Source of the DNA: Caproiciproducens faecalis
GTDB taxonomy: Bacteria; Bacillota; Clostridia; Oscillospirales; Acutalibacteraceae
Reading direction: 5' to 3'
DNA: 64,000 bases
NCBI RefSeq assembly: GCF_019448085.1
Contig: NZ_JAGFNZ010000002.1
Location: 558,001 to 622,000, forward strand
Positions 1-9,375 of the stretch are shown here, piece after piece; positions within the stretch are counted from its first letter, which is position 1, and each line of letters opens with the position of its first letter. The translations under genes were made by a program, and so were the position numbers. A model generated the notes under the pieces. It was given only the letters and a program-made list of their open reading frames with translations, was not told where the DNA came from and searched no databases.

Positions 1-1254
1 CTTCAGAGAGAAATCCGTGTTTGTGTCGGACGTCGGCACGTTATTGCCCGGCTTGGCCGTAACGCTGCTGAACTGATAGGTATAGTCGCTGGCGTATTCG
101 CTGTCCGGAAAGCTGACAGTCAACCCTGTTTCCGCGTCGGTCGGGCTGACAGCGGTCACCTTGTAGTAATAATCGATGCCTTCCTTCTTTTCGAACTGTA
201 CGGAAACAACTCCGGCCGTATCTGCAGCGACAACCGGTACACCGCCGCCCATAATGGAAAGCTTGTAGGTATAGGACTGACCCTGTTCCAGCGTAATGTT
301 TTCTTCATCTTCCGTTGTAACAACCGGGAAATCATCCTCTTCATTGGCAGTCACATAGAAGGAAGCTGTCTCTTCGCTCAGTTTCACGGTAATCAGTGTG
401 GTACCCGGCTCCAGTGCCTTTACCTTGTATGTATACTGATTGCCGACATGAGCCACAGGGGTGATCTCCACAGCGCCTTCTCTGCTGGTGGTGATGCTGT
501 GCTCGATGCTGGGCAGGTTACTGGTAACCACAAAAGTGTACTCATCATTTACATTGCAGAGATACTGACCTGCGGTATCAATATGAAGAATCTCGTTCTC
601 AATCACACTGACATTGCACAGCTTCTGCGGAACGTAGCCGATCGCACCTGTATAAAGTGCCGTGGATGTTCCGACATCTCCCACGGCGTCCACACGGTAA
701 TAGAAATCACCGTTCGCTTCATCATAATCCATCAGTTCCAGATTCAGGACACTGCCATCCTCTGCAGCAAGATAAGGGATGGAGAAAGTATCATTGTCCT
801 CATAGTGCAGCTTAATGATGTTGCTGCTGCCCTTTGCAAGGGAGTAATCCCCTTCTACATCCGTCGTAATCGTGTAGGGAAGCTCTCCTGTGCCGTCAAC
901 AGTCAATGTTTTGCTGACCGTTGTGCCGTCAGAAGCGGTAAAGGTCAACGTCGCCTGACCCTTGCCCATTGCCGCCACATCAAAATAGTAGGATCCGTTC
1001 TCCACATCCTCTAAAACGACGTCGACTACGGCAGGGTCGCTCGACTCTCCGGTAAGCGTCAGCTGTGAATCGCTGACTGTCGCTTCCATGCCGTAATACA
1101 TGGAATACAAATCCAATGTTTCCAGTGCATTGAACTCATCTGAAAAAGTAATTTGTGTCTCTTCTTCCGCCGCAAAAGCAGCTGTATTTCCAAATACTGA
1201 AAATACAAGCGAAAGCGCCAGAATCATGCTGAATACTTGCAGAATTTTTTTCAT
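1..1254 (-). CDS. Secreted Ig-like repeat surface protein (N-terminal part)
   Basis: The frame is open from an ATG at 1254 to the left edge, giving 418 codons and no stop, so the gene is cut by the window. Residues 1-28 are a typical signal peptide (Lys-rich start, hydrophobic core, cleavage likely after AFA before AEEE). The rest is acidic, rich in Thr, Val and Tyr, with recurring beta-strand patterns such as YTYKVKALEPGT and YYYKVTAVSPTD, as in tandem bacterial Ig-like or cadherin-like domains. No enzyme motif or anchor is visible; an anchor could lie beyond the edge. AAAGGAAAAG precedes the ATG. Function unknown; an extracellular adhesin or surface-layer role is inference. Confidence 0.8.
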   Translation of the reverse strand, partial: MKKILQVFSMILALSLVFSVFGNTAAFAAEEETQITFSDEFNALETLDLYSMYYGMEATVSDSQLTLTGESSDPAVVDVVLEDVENGSYYFDVAAMGKGQATLTFTASDGTTVSKTLTVDGTGELPYTITTDVEGDYSLAKGSSNIIKLHYEDNDTFSIPYLAAEDGSVLNLELMDYDEANGDFYYRVDAVGDVGTSTALYTGAIGYVPQKLCNVSVIENEILHIDTAGQYLCNVNDEYTFVVTSNLPSIEHSITTSREGAVEITPVAHVGNQYTYKVKALEPGTTLITVKLSEETASFYVTANEEDDFPVVTTEDEENITLEQGQSYTYKLSIMGGGVPVVAADTAGVVSVQFEKKEGIDYYYKVTAVSPTDAETGLTVSFPDSEYASDYTYQFSSVTAKPGNNVPTSDTNTDFSLK

Positions 1255-1308
1255 GGTTCTTTTCCTTTCATTCTGTTAATTATTTTCCCAAAGTTGGTAT
1301 TTCCGACT

Positions 1309-1325
1309 TTCCTATTGTATAGGAA
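1309..1325. repeat. Short perfect inverted repeat upstream of the surface protein gene
   Basis: Seven-base arms (ttcctat / ataggaa) flank a 3-base loop, about 55 bases upstream of the start at 1254. On the minus strand the repeat overlaps a -10-like TACAAT. It could be an operator for the surface protein gene; this is inference from position. Confidence 0.3.
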
Positions 1326-1501
1326 CTCAATAACAGAATAAAATGGAAAGAAGAATAATTCTTTACTGTAATTATTGCCAGTTTTTCAACCTGTTTTATC
1401 CTAAAAAGTATCCACCTGTTTCCTTTTAAAAACACCAGTATTTATAAGCATTTTTTTCAATTTTCATCCACGGGTCCCTTTGGGAACCGTAAAAGAGCAG
1501 C

Positions 1502-1533
1502 AAAAAAGGCCGCCGCAAAAGCGGCAGCCTTTT
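1502..1533 (-). terminator. Intrinsic terminator of the ribosomal protein operon
   Basis: On the minus strand AAGGCTGCCGC-TTTT-GCGGCGGCCTT forms a stable stem followed by a T run, 17 bases past the rplQ stop codon. It ends the long S10-spc-alpha transcript. Confidence 0.9.
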
Positions 1534-1549
1534 ACTGTAAGCGATAAAA

Positions 1550-1891
1550 TTAAATCAGTTCGATAATTCCCATTTCGGCAGCGTCGCCGCGGCGGGGGCC
1601 AAGCTTGCTGATGCGTGTATAACCGCCGTTGCGGTCGGCATACTTCGGAGCAATCTCATTAAACAGTTTATTCGCAACGTCTTCCTTTGTAACAAAGGCC
1701 AGAACGAGACGTTTGTTATGCAGATTGTTTTCCTTCGCAATCGTTATCATTTTCTCGGTCATGGAGCGAACCTCCTTGGCGCGAGTAACTGTGGTTTCGA
1801 TTTTACCGTTCTCTAAAAGAAAGGTAACCATCGCCCTTAACATAGCGGTTCTGTGGTCAGTGTCTCTTCCGAGCTTTCTGGTTCCGGGCAT
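1550..1891 (-). CDS. rplQ: 50S ribosomal protein L17
   Basis: The 113-residue product is a full-length bacterial L17, a large-subunit protein near the polypeptide exit tunnel. It begins with the conserved [17 protein letters not shown] segment and ends in the [11 protein letters not shown] block. It follows rpoA by 34 bases, the usual last gene of the alpha operon, and is followed at once by the operon terminator. No anomaly. Confidence 0.97.
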   Translation of the reverse strand: MPGTRKLGRDTDHRTAMLRAMVTFLLENGKIETTVTRAKEVRSMTEKMITIAKENNLHNKRLVLAFVTKEDVANKLFNEIAPKYADRNGGYTRISKLGPRRGDAAEMGIIELI

Positions 1892-1925
1892 CGAAATATC
1901 ACTCCTTTACCTTAGGTTGGCGCAA

Positions 1926-2879
1926 CTATTCGTCATCTTTGCGCAGATTAAAACCGAGAGAGGCCATCTTCCAGACAACCTCCTCAAGGGATTTGCGTCC
2001 AAGGTTGCGTACCTTCATCATGTCCTCTTCGGACTTGTTGATAAGGTCTTCAACCGTATTGATCCCGGCGCGCTTCAGGCAGTTGAAGGAACGGACCGAA
2101 AGATCCAGCTCTTCAATCGTCATTTCCAGCACCTTTTCCTTACCCTTGTCATCCTTTTCGACCATGATCTCTGTGCTGCTGCCCTTGTCGGACAAATCAA
2201 CAAACAGATTCAGATGCTCGGTAAGAACTTTTGCGGCTAAAGAAACGGCTTCCTGTGCGCCGATGGTTCCGTTGGTCCAAACTTCGAGTGTGAGCTTGTC
2301 AAAGTCGATGCTCTGGCCCACACGGGTTGGCTCCACTTGATAATTCACCTTATAGACAGGAGTATAAATGGAATCAACCGGAAGCTCACCGATCACGTTG
2401 GCGTTCATGTTTTGCTTGTTGCGTTCGGCAGATACATATCCGCGCCCCTTATCCAGGGTCAATTCCATATACAGCTTTGCTCCGTCGCCCAAAGTAGCAA
2501 TGTGCATGCTCGGGTTCAGGATTTCAACCTCGCTGTCGCACTTGATAGAGTCGGCCGTTACATCACACGGACCTTCCGCAGCGATTTCCACTGTTTTCGG
2601 TCCATCGCAATGGAGCTTGGCGGTCAATCCCTTGATGTTAAGCACGATCTCGGTGACGTCTTCTTTCACTCCGGGTATGGTTGAAAACTCATGAAGAACG
2701 CCGTCTACTTTGATAGACGTGACTGCAACGCCCGGCAGCGATGATAAAAGAACACGCCTTAGACTGTTGCCCAAGGTTGTGCCAAAGCCACGCTCAAGCG
2801 GTTCTACAACAAATTTGCCATAGGTCCCGTCATTACTTAAAACTTCTGTCTCTATTTTTGGCTTCTCAATCTCGATCAT
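1926..2879 (-). CDS. rpoA: RNA polymerase alpha subunit
   Basis: The 317-residue product has the usual length. The N-terminal domain (about 1-230) carries the dimerisation motif [15 protein letters not shown] near residue 35 and nucleates beta/beta-prime assembly. A charged linker (EKDDKGKEK) leads to the C-terminal domain (about 245-310), with the helix-hairpin-helix segment around [13 protein letters not shown] and [10 protein letters not shown] that contacts UP elements and activators. It sits between rpsD and rplQ, the standard alpha-operon position. Confidence 0.98.
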   Translation of the reverse strand: MIEIEKPKIETEVLSNDGTYGKFVVEPLERGFGTTLGNSLRRVLLSSLPGVAVTSIKVDGVLHEFSTIPGVKEDVTEIVLNIKGLTAKLHCDGPKTVEIAAEGPCDVTADSIKCDSEVEILNPSMHIATLGDGAKLYMELTLDKGRGYVSAERNKQNMNANVIGELPVDSIYTPVYKVNYQVEPTRVGQSIDFDKLTLEVWTNGTIGAQEAVSLAAKVLTEHLNLFVDLSDKGSSTEIMVEKDDKGKEKVLEMTIEELDLSVRSFNCLKRAGINTVEDLINKSEEDMMKVRNLGRKSLEEVVWKMASLGFNLRKDDE

Positions 2880-2951
2880 TAGCGACCCTCCTTGACATAT
2901 AGCGGATTAATTTATCAGCCATGATGTTTTTTATGCTGTCATAAAACGGCA

Positions 2952-3578
2952 TTACTTGGAGTACAACTCAACGATGAGAGTCTCATCGACTGCAAGGTCA
3001 ATATCCTCACGGGTTGGTAATGCAATGATCTTGCCTTCCAGGGTTTCACGATTGATGTCAAGCCACTTCGGAACCGGATGAGCCGAGTTCGCCTCAATGA
3101 CAGCTTTGATTTTTTCGCTCTGACGGCTCTTGTCCTTAATGGAAATCACTTCGCCCGGCTTCGTCAGGTAGGAAGGAATGTCCACTCTCTTGCCGTTCAC
3201 GGTAAAGTGACCGTGAACTACCAGCTGACGGGCCTCTGCTCTTGAGCTGCCCCAGCCTAAACGGTAAACAACGTTGTCAAGACGGGATTCCAGAATTGTG
3301 AGCAATTCGTCACCGGTCTTTCCTTCTTTGCGTGTTGCAAGGTCATAGTAGCCCCTGAACTGGGACTCCAGTACACCATAGTAACGTTTTGTCATCTGTT
3401 TTGCGCGCAGCTGAAGGCCATACTCAGAGGTCTTTTTACGGCCCTGACCATGCTGGCCCGGAGCATACGCCCGGCGGGTAACCCCGCATTTGTCTGTATA
3501 GCATCTTGCGCCTTTTAAGAAAAGCTTTTGACCTTCACGGCGGCAAAGTTTGCAAACAGCATCTGTATATCTTGCCAT
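2952..3578 (-). CDS. rpsD: 30S ribosomal protein S4, four-cysteine form
   Basis: The 208-residue product is S4, a primary 16S rRNA binder and small-subunit assembly nucleator. Cys9, Cys12, Cys26 and Cys31 in the N-terminal domain form a zinc site, the C+ version of S4. The S4 RNA-binding fold starts near residue 98 ([12 protein letters not shown]). It lies between rpsK and rpoA. In several bacteria S4 also represses its own operon; no such site was identified here. Confidence 0.97.
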   Translation of the reverse strand: MARYTDAVCKLCRREGQKLFLKGARCYTDKCGVTRRAYAPGQHGQGRKKTSEYGLQLRAKQMTKRYYGVLESQFRGYYDLATRKEGKTGDELLTILESRLDNVVYRLGWGSSRAEARQLVVHGHFTVNGKRVDIPSYLTKPGEVISIKDKSRQSEKIKAVIEANSAHPVPKWLDINRETLEGKIIALPTREDIDLAVDETLIVELYSK

Positions 3579-3611
3579 ATTATGGTTGCACCTCCTATAT
3601 CGGTTTTGTTA

Positions 3612-4022
3612 CTATACGCGTCTTCTCTTCGGAGGACGGCATCCGTTGTGCGGAATCGGAGTAACATCTTTAATCATGCTGACTTCAAGGCCGGCGCCCT
3701 GAAGTGCGCGGATAGCGGCCTCACGGCCGGCGCCCGGTCCCTTTACAAAAACCTCAACCGTTTTCATCCCGTGCTCCATCGCTGCTTTAGCGGCGGTCTC
3801 GGCTGCGGTCTGAGCGGCGAAAGGAGTGGACTTTCTGGAACCTCTGAACCCTAATTCACCGGAACTTGCCCACGAAATTGCATTACCCTGTGTATCGGTA
3901 ATGGTAACAATCGTGTTGTTAAAGGTGGACTGGATATGAGCGGCTCCGCGATCTATATTTTTACGCTCACGGCGTCTGCGAACTGCGGTGCCTTTTTTAG
4001 CTGCGCCCTTTTGTGCTGCCAT
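3612..4022 (-). CDS. rpsK: 30S ribosomal protein S11
   Basis: The 136-residue product ends in the conserved [13 protein letters not shown] tail and contains the central [14 protein letters not shown] block, diagnostic of S11, a platform protein near the mRNA exit/Shine-Dalgarno helix. A basic N-terminal extension (about 15 residues) makes it slightly longer than E. coli S11. It lies 19 bases after rpsM. Confidence 0.97.
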   Translation of the reverse strand: MAAQKGAAKKGTAVRRRRERKNIDRGAAHIQSTFNNTIVTITDTQGNAISWASSGELGFRGSRKSTPFAAQTAAETAAKAAMEHGMKTVEVFVKGPGAGREAAIRALQGAGLEVSMIKDVTPIPHNGCRPPKRRRV

Positions 4023-4041
4023 CTTTTGAATCCCTCCCTAT

Positions 4042-4410
4042 TTACTTCTTCTTGTTGGCCATCGTCTTTCTGGGACCTTTGCGTGTACGCGCATTGGTTT
4101 TGGAACGCTGGCCTCTTACCGGCAGACCCTTGCGATGACGAACACCACGGTAGCAGCCGATTTCAATCAGTCTCTTAATGTCAAATGCTACGTCGCGGCG
4201 AAGATCGCCTTCCACGCGGCAGTTATGGTCGATATACTCTCTGAGTTTTGCCGCATCATCTTCTGTTAAATCCCTTACGCGGATGTCCGGGTCGATGCCT
4301 GTTGCTGCACAAATATCCGTTGCAGTCTTGCGACCGATACCGAAAATATAGGTAAGAGCAATTTCGATGCGCTTATCTCTGGGCAGATCAATACCTGCTA
4401 TACGCGCCAT
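4042..4410 (-). CDS. rpsM: 30S ribosomal protein S13
   Basis: The 122-residue product starts [22 protein letters not shown], contains the GIGRKTA helix-two-turn-helix motif and ends in the basic [17 protein letters not shown] tail that reaches toward the P-site tRNA. S13 forms the head bridge to the large subunit. It follows rpmJ and precedes rpsK as in most Firmicutes. Confidence 0.97.
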   Translation of the reverse strand: MARIAGIDLPRDKRIEIALTYIFGIGRKTATDICAATGIDPDIRVRDLTEDDAAKLREYIDHNCRVEGDLRRDVAFDIKRLIEIGCYRGVRHRKGLPVRGQRSKTNARTRKGPRKTMANKKK

Positions 4411-4448
4411 ACTGGTTGCACCTCCACTGTTAATAGGTTTGCGCCAAA

Positions 4449-4562
4449 TTAGCCCTGGCGCTGCTTATGCTTCGGGTTTTCACAGATAACCATGACTTTA
4501 CCCTTGCGCTTAATAATTTTGCATTTTTCACAAATTTTCTTGACAGAAGGTCTTACTTTCAT
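4449..4562 (-). CDS. rpmJ: 50S ribosomal protein L36
   Basis: This 37-residue gene begins with ATG at 4562 and ends with TAA at 4449. The product starts [14 protein letters not shown] and has the zinc ligands Cys11, Cys14, Cys27 and His32, so it is the zinc-binding C+ form. L36 is the smallest large-subunit protein and binds 23S rRNA late in assembly. It lies between infA and rpsM, the standard place. Confidence 0.97.
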   Translation of the reverse strand: MKVRPSVKKICEKCKIIKRKGKVMVICENPKHKQRQG

Positions 4563-4592
4563 TTGTGCGCCCTCCCTTAGCGAGTGTTTGTT

Positions 4593-4811
4593 TTACTTTG
4601 AACGCCATGTAATACGTCCGCGCGTCAAATCGTAAGGCGACAGTTCTATTGTAACCTTATCGCCCGGCAGAATGCGGATGAAATTCATCCTGAGCTTGCC
4701 GGAAATGTGCGCGAGTATTGTATGGTGGTTTGGAAGCTCTACCATAAACATTGCGTTAGGCAGCGCCTCGGTTACTACGCCTTCAGTTTCAATTACGTCC
4801 TGTTTCGACAT
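4593..4811 (-). CDS. infA: Translation initiation factor IF-1
   Basis: The 72-residue product is a single S1/OB-fold domain starting [20 protein letters not shown] and ending [15 protein letters not shown], which is IF-1 at its usual length. It binds the ribosomal A site during initiation with IF-2 and IF-3. Its ATG overlaps the stop of the upstream KOW gene by one base (TAATG), so translation is probably coupled. Confidence 0.97.
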   Translation of the reverse strand: MSKQDVIETEGVVTEALPNAMFMVELPNHHTILAHISGKLRMNFIRILPGDKVTIELSPYDLTRGRITWRSK

Positions 4812-5080
4812 TAATTACCCTCCTCTTGTGGAAAACGGCCCCCGGCGCTAAACGCCGAAAGAGCAGCTCGTATTTCACGGTTGGTCTGCATTGAACCTTC
4901 GGCCAATACGGTTTTGGTAGGACAAAGATGTTTGAGCTTTTTCCTTTTCGGGTGGTCAAGGCTGCGGCGCTTACCGTCGCAAATCATCGCGAATCCGGCG
5001 TCTGCCTCAAGTACCGTGAAAAAGCCGTCCTTGTCGCGTCCCGCGGCCGACCGGACAACCAGTCCTCTGACAAAGTCCAT
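4811..5080 (-). CDS. KOW-domain RNA-binding protein (L14e-like)
   Basis: The 89-residue product begins [20 protein letters not shown], a KOW motif followed by the lysine-rich patch [17 protein letters not shown]. This matches the small KOW proteins placed between map and infA in many Clostridia and annotated as L14e/L6e/L27e-like. The KOW fold binds rRNA; a role in ribosome assembly or initiation is inference from context. It is 11 bases after map and overlaps infA by one base. Confidence 0.85.
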   Translation of the reverse strand: MDFVRGLVVRSAAGRDKDGFFTVLEADAGFAMICDGKRRSLDHPKRKKLKHLCPTKTVLAEGSMQTNREIRAALSAFSAGGRFPQEEGN

Positions 5081-5091
5081 CGTGTACCCCC

Positions 5092-5844
5092 TTAATCCGG
5101 CAGTGTTAAAATAACCGGACCATCCGGGGTAATGGCAATGGAGTGTTCAAAATGCGCGGAAAGCTTGCCGTCAGCGGTTACGGTCGTCCAACCGTCCGCA
5201 AGGGTTTTTACTTCCTTTACACCCTGGTTAATCATTGGTTCAATTGCAATGGTCATGCCTGGCAACAGGCGCACGCCCCTGCCGGGTGTGCCGTAATTAG
5301 GAACACTTGGGTCTTCATGCATCTTCGCACCTACTCCGTGGCCGACAAAATCCCGTACCACCGAGTAACCGCGAGCTTCGGTATACCGCTGGACCGCGCT
5401 GCCGATGTCGCCGATCCGGTTGCCGGCGGTAGCGGCTTTAATGCCTTCAAACAGGCTTTCGCGTGTTGCATCCATAAGGGCCTGCGCTTCAGGGCTTACC
5501 TTGCCGCATGGAAAAGTCCACGCGTTATCACCTACAAAGCCCTCGAAAGTCGCGCCGATGTCAATGCTGACAATGTCACCCTGCCTGATAATTGTGCCCT
5601 TATGTGGTATACCATGGATAACCACGTCGTTTACGGAAATACATGCGCTTGCCGGAAAGCCGCCATACCCGAGGAACGTGGGTTTTGCACCCTGTTCCTC
5701 AATGTATCGGCGGGCGGCACGGTCGATTTCCCAGGTAGAAACCCCGGGTTCGACCATTTTGCCGGCCAGCTTTAATGCTCTTGATGATACCCTGCCCGCT
5801 TCCCTCATAAACTGAAGTTCACGGCTGGTTTTAAGAACTATCAT
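5092..5844 (-). CDS. map: Methionine aminopeptidase, type I
   Basis: The 250-residue enzyme removes the initiator methionine from nascent proteins. The dinuclear metal ligands are present: Asp95, Asp106, His169, Glu202 and Glu233, plus the catalytic His77. The ATG at 5844 lies just after the adk stop codon and gives the family start MIVLKTSRELQFMREAGR; an in-frame ATG at 6045 would lie inside adk and add about 67 unrelated residues, so it is rejected. No N-terminal zinc-finger extension is present. Confidence 0.96.
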   Translation of the reverse strand: MIVLKTSRELQFMREAGRVSSRALKLAGKMVEPGVSTWEIDRAARRYIEEQGAKPTFLGYGGFPASACISVNDVVIHGIPHKGTIIRQGDIVSIDIGATFEGFVGDNAWTFPCGKVSPEAQALMDATRESLFEGIKAATAGNRIGDIGSAVQRYTEARGYSVVRDFVGHGVGAKMHEDPSVPNYGTPGRGVRLLPGMTIAIEPMINQGVKEVKTLADGWTTVTADGKLSAHFEHSIAITPDGPVILTLPD

Positions 5845-5846
5845 GA

Positions 5847-6479
5847 TTACGCCTCTAATGCTGCAAGAAGAAGTTTTGTAGTGTGCTCCACATCTTCTTG
5901 CCCTTCTACTGTGCAAAGCTTGCCCTGATTCAGATAGTAGTCCTTTAGGGGCTCGGTTTGCTCGTGGTACACATTTAAGCGCTCTTTCACCGTATCCGGG
6001 TGATCGTCCTTGCGCTGAACTAGGGTGCCGCCGCATTTGCTGCAAACTCCCTCAACTTCCGGCTTTTTGTAAAGCAGGTGGTAACTGGCTCCGCAGCTTT
6101 CGCAGACACGGCGTCCGGACATACGCTGCACAATCGTCTCGTCAGGGACTTCAATATTGATGACCTTGTCGATACGAACGCCCATTTTGTCCAGAGCCTC
6201 GGCCTGGGGAATCGTGCGCGGGAACCCATCCAGGACAAACCCGTTCTTACAGTCGTCATTGGCAAGACGCTCTTGAATGATGCCGATAACTACCTCGTCA
6301 GGAACAAGCTTTCCCGCGTCCATAAAGGACTTGGCGCGAACTCCCATCTCAGTGCCGCTTTTCAGCGCTTCACGGATAATATTACCCGTGGAGATCGCAG
6401 GAATGTTAAAACGCGAGCAGACGACTTCTGCCTGCGTGCCTTTGCCGGCGCCGGGGGCGCCGAGAAGGATCAGATTCAT
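5847..6479 (-). CDS. adk: Adenylate kinase, zinc-LID form
   Basis: The 210-residue enzyme converts ATP and AMP to two ADP. The P-loop GAPGAGKGTQ is at residues 7-16. The LID has Cys126, Cys129, Cys146 and Cys149, so it binds structural zinc, as usual in Gram-positive adenylate kinases. It lies between secY and map, the classical spc-operon arrangement; map starts two bases after its stop. Confidence 0.97.
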   Translation of the reverse strand: MNLILLGAPGAGKGTQAEVVCSRFNIPAISTGNIIREALKSGTEMGVRAKSFMDAGKLVPDEVVIGIIQERLANDDCKNGFVLDGFPRTIPQAEALDKMGVRIDKVINIEVPDETIVQRMSGRRVCESCGASYHLLYKKPEVEGVCSKCGGTLVQRKDDHPDTVKERLNVYHEQTEPLKDYYLNQGKLCTVEGQEDVEHTTKLLLAALEA

Positions 6480-6495
6480 ATTCTTTCACTCCTTA

Positions 6496-7830
6496 TCAAT
6501 CAAGGAAGCCTTTGTAGTGGCGCATCATCATTTGCGACTCCATCTGCTTCACGGTTTCCAGCGCAACGCCAACCAGAATCAGGATGGAAGTTCCGCCGAT
6601 CGACATGTTGTGCATGCCGGTAGCCGCACCGAAGCCGATGGGCAGCAGAGCGATAACCGCAAGGAACAATGCCCCAATTAAAGTGATCTTTGAAAGAATC
6701 TTCGCAATAAAGTCAGAAGTCGGTTTGCCCGGACGAATACCGGGAATCGTCCCATTGTTCTGACGAAGATTATTGGCCATCTCTACCGGATTATACTGAA
6801 TTGTCACATAGAAATAAGCAAACATGATAATCAGCAGGAAATACATAAAGGAATACATCCATCCGGTGGAGGAGAAAGCTTCGAAAAAGCCCTTCCAGAA
6901 TCCGGTTGTTACCTTGTTGCCAAGGAACAGCTGAATCGTGCTGGGAATAGAAAGAATAGAACTTGCAAAAATGATCGGCATAACGCCGGACATGGCAACC
7001 TTAATCGGAATATGGCTGCTCTGACCGCCGTACATCTTCCTTCCAACCATACGCTTGGCGTACTGGACCGGAATGCGGCGCTCCGCGTCATTCATAAATA
7101 CAATGACCCAGATGACCAGCAGGAAAATCACCACAAACATCGGAACAAAGAAATAATACTTGCCATATGTTGAGGCGTCCTGATTCGCTGCCTGCAGATA
7201 CTGGCCAAGCAAGCTGACTGTATGCGGCATTCTCGCCACAATACCGGAGAACAGTAAGATGGAAATACCGTTTCCAATCCCCTTTTGGTTGATCTGTTCG
7301 CCCAGCCACATCATCAACGCGGTACCTGCGGTAAACGCCATGATGATTACGAAAGCGGCAAACACCTGCTCCCAGCCCTTGGTGTACTTTGCGATCGGTA
7401 CACCCTGATAGGAACTGTTGCGCAGATAGAAGAAGTAAGCAGTACCCTGAATCAAGCCAAGACCGACGGTGACGTAGCGGGTCATGGTGCCGATTCTCTT
7501 GCGGCCCTCTTCGCCTTCTTTTGCCAGTCTTTCCAGCGCCGGAATTGCAACTGTTAAAAGCTGCATAATAATGGAGCTGTTAATGTAGGGCGTAACGCTC
7601 ATTGCAAACAGTGTACCGTTTGCAAAAGCGCCGCCGGAGAGCATGTCAAGGTAGCTCAGTGCCGAACCGGTCTTGTCAACCGTGGTCATGAGTCCCTTCA
7701 ATGCGGTTACATTGAGGAACGGAACCGGGATGACTGCACCGAAGCGGAAAACCATAATGATAAACAGCGTAAATAGAATCTTTTTGCGTAGATCGGGAAT
7801 AGACCAGGCATTCTTAATTGTTTGAAACAA
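6496..7830 (-). CDS. secY: Protein translocase channel subunit SecY
   Basis: The 444-residue integral membrane protein has ten predicted helices, the plug-region segment DMLSGGAFANGTLFAMSVTP, and the cytosolic loop VQYAKRMVGRKMYGGQSSHIP. With SecE and SecG it forms the membrane channel driven by SecA. It begins one base after the rplO stop codon and precedes adk. No sign of a second accessory copy (SecY2). Confidence 0.97.
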   Translation of the reverse strand: MFQTIKNAWSIPDLRKKILFTLFIIMVFRFGAVIPVPFLNVTALKGLMTTVDKTGSALSYLDMLSGGAFANGTLFAMSVTPYINSSIIMQLLTVAIPALERLAKEGEEGRKRIGTMTRYVTVGLGLIQGTAYFFYLRNSSYQGVPIAKYTKGWEQVFAAFVIIMAFTAGTALMMWLGEQINQKGIGNGISILLFSGIVARMPHTVSLLGQYLQAANQDASTYGKYYFFVPMFVVIFLLVIWVIVFMNDAERRIPVQYAKRMVGRKMYGGQSSHIPIKVAMSGVMPIIFASSILSIPSTIQLFLGNKVTTGFWKGFFEAFSSTGWMYSFMYFLLIIMFAYFYVTIQYNPVEMANNLRQNNGTIPGIRPGKPTSDFIAKILSKITLIGALFLAVIALLPIGFGAATGMHNMSIGGTSILILVGVALETVKQMESQMMMRHYKGFLD

Positions 7831-7831
7831 C

Positions 7832-8272
7832 TTAGATCACCTCTGCCTTCCCACCCGCGGATTCTATCTTTTCCTTCGCAGCCTCGGAATAAGCAGTAAC
7901 CTTTACTGATAATTTTTTTGTCAGATTGCCGTTACCAAGGATCTTGATCCCGTCACAGCAAGTTTTTACAATACCCGCATCAATCAGCGCCTGGGTGTCT
8001 ACCACAGCGCCGTCCTCGAACTTGTCGAGAGTGCCTACGTTAACCGTAACGATGGTTTTAGCAAAAATATTGTTAAAGCCTCTTTTTGGTATACGTCTCT
8101 GCAAAGGCATTTGACCGCCTTCAAATCCGGGACGCATGCCTCTGCCCGCTCTGGCCTTTTGACCTTTGTGACCCTTGCCGGCAGTTTTTCCCTGACCTGA
8201 ACCGTGTCCTCTGCCAATACGCTTGGGCTCCTTTGTGGAACCGGGTACAGCAGTTAGTTCATGCAACTTCAT
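7832..8272 (-). CDS. rplO: 50S ribosomal protein L15
   Basis: The 146-residue product has the glycine- and lysine-rich N-terminal half ([22 protein letters not shown]) that threads into 23S rRNA, and the C-terminal domain with [13 protein letters not shown]. This is L15 at normal length. It is between rpmD and secY. Confidence 0.97.
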   Translation of the reverse strand: MKLHELTAVPGSTKEPKRIGRGHGSGQGKTAGKGHKGQKARAGRGMRPGFEGGQMPLQRRIPKRGFNNIFAKTIVTVNVGTLDKFEDGAVVDTQALIDAGIVKTCCDGIKILGNGNLTKKLSVKVTAYSEAAKEKIESAGGKAEVI

Positions 8273-8290
8273 TTACTCGCACCTCCTTGC

Positions 8291-8470
8291 TTACGCTTTG
8301 CTTACCTCGATGAGGTGGATTATCTTGGCCACCTTGCCTTTGGTCTGTTCGTTTTCCGGCTGAACGGAAGTGTCGCCGATCTTAAAAAGACCAAGAGCCT
8401 GGGCGGTTGCAATCTGGTCCTTTTTGCTGCCGATAAGACTTTTTATCAGCTTTACTTGAAGCTTTGCCAT
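8291..8470 (-). CDS. rpmD: 50S ribosomal protein L30
   Basis: This 59-residue gene runs from ATG 8470 to TAA 8291. The product MAKLQVKLIKSLIGSKKDQI followed by ATAQALGLFKIGDTS matches the ferredoxin-like L30, which binds 23S rRNA on the large-subunit surface. It lies between rpsE (14 bases) and rplO (18 bases). Confidence 0.96.
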   Translation of the reverse strand: MAKLQVKLIKSLIGSKKDQIATAQALGLFKIGDTSVQPENEQTKGKVAKIIHLIEVSKA

Positions 8471-8484
8471 ATTGCTACCCCCTA

Positions 8485-8982
8485 TTAAAGAATATCTTTT
8501 ACCGATTTGCCGCGTGTTGCAGCGACTTCACCGGCAGTACGCAGCTTGGACATCCCGTCCAAAGTTGCTCTGACCACATTAACTGGATTGTTGGAACGCA
8601 GGGCTTTTGTTCTGATGTCTCTGATGCCGACTGCTTCTACAACAGCACGAACCGGGCCGCCGGCAATAACGCCGGTACCGGGAGCGGCAGGCTTCATCAG
8701 AACTCTGCCAGCGCCGTATGCGCCGATGATTTCGTGCGGAATCGTTGAGCCGCGCATTGCAACCTGAATCAGGTTCTTTTTCGCGTCTTCAATTCCTTTG
8801 CGGATCGCGTCCGGGACTTCTCCCGACTTCCCGATGCCGAAGCCGACTGTACCGTTTCCGTCGCCGACTACTACCAGAGCAGCGAATTTGAAGATACGGC
8901 CGCCTTTTACGGTCTTGGATACACGATTAATAGCAACTACATGTTCTTTGAGTTCCATAGATGTTGCGTCAATTCTAGCCAA
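8485..8982 (-). CDS. rpsE: 30S ribosomal protein S5
   Basis: The 165-residue product has the double-stranded-RNA-binding-like S5 domain ([18 protein letters not shown]) and the C-terminal half with [24 protein letters not shown]5 shapes the mRNA entry channel with S3 and S4 and affects accuracy. It lies between rplR and rpmD in standard order. Confidence 0.97.
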   Translation of the reverse strand: MARIDATSMELKEHVVAINRVSKTVKGGRIFKFAALVVVGDGNGTVGFGIGKSGEVPDAIRKGIEDAKKNLIQVAMRGSTIPHEIIGAYGAGRVLMKPAAPGTGVIAGGPVRAVVEAVGIRDIRTKALRSNNPVNVVRATLDGMSKLRTAGEVAATRGKSVKDIL

Positions 8983-8997
8983 AAGTATTCCTCCTTC

Positions 8998-9357
8998 TTA
9001 GAACTTGAGGCCGCCCTCACGGGCGCCTTCGGCCAGCTCTTTGACGCGGCCGTGGAAAATATAGCCGCCGCGGTCAAATACGACCTCGGTGATGCCCTTT
9101 TCAGCGGCACGTTTGGCAATAAGCTCGCCAACCTTGCGTGCGGCATCCTTGTTTCCGCCATTACCATTGAAATCCTTGTCCAGTGTGGAAGCTGCTGCAA
9201 GAGTAACTCCCTTTACGTCGTCGATAATCTGGGCGTAGATATTGGTGGTAGAGCGAAATACATTCAGGCGTGGGCACTCTGCTGTGCCGGAAATTTTACC
9301 GCGCACCCTGCGGTGACGGTTAAGCCTGGCTTTATTTGTGTCAGCCTTATTCACCAT
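8998..9357 (-). CDS. rplR: 50S ribosomal protein L18
   Basis: The 119-residue product ([20 protein letters not shown] at the N-terminus, [17 protein letters not shown] at the C-terminus) is L18, which binds 5S rRNA in the central protuberance. Normal length and context between rplF and rpsE. Confidence 0.97.
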   Translation of the reverse strand: MVNKADTNKARLNRHRRVRGKISGTAECPRLNVFRSTTNIYAQIIDDVKGVTLAAASTLDKDFNGNGGNKDAARKVGELIAKRAAEKGITEVVFDRGGYIFHGRVKELAEGAREGGLKF

Positions 9358-9375
9358 TTGTTATTCACTCCTTAC

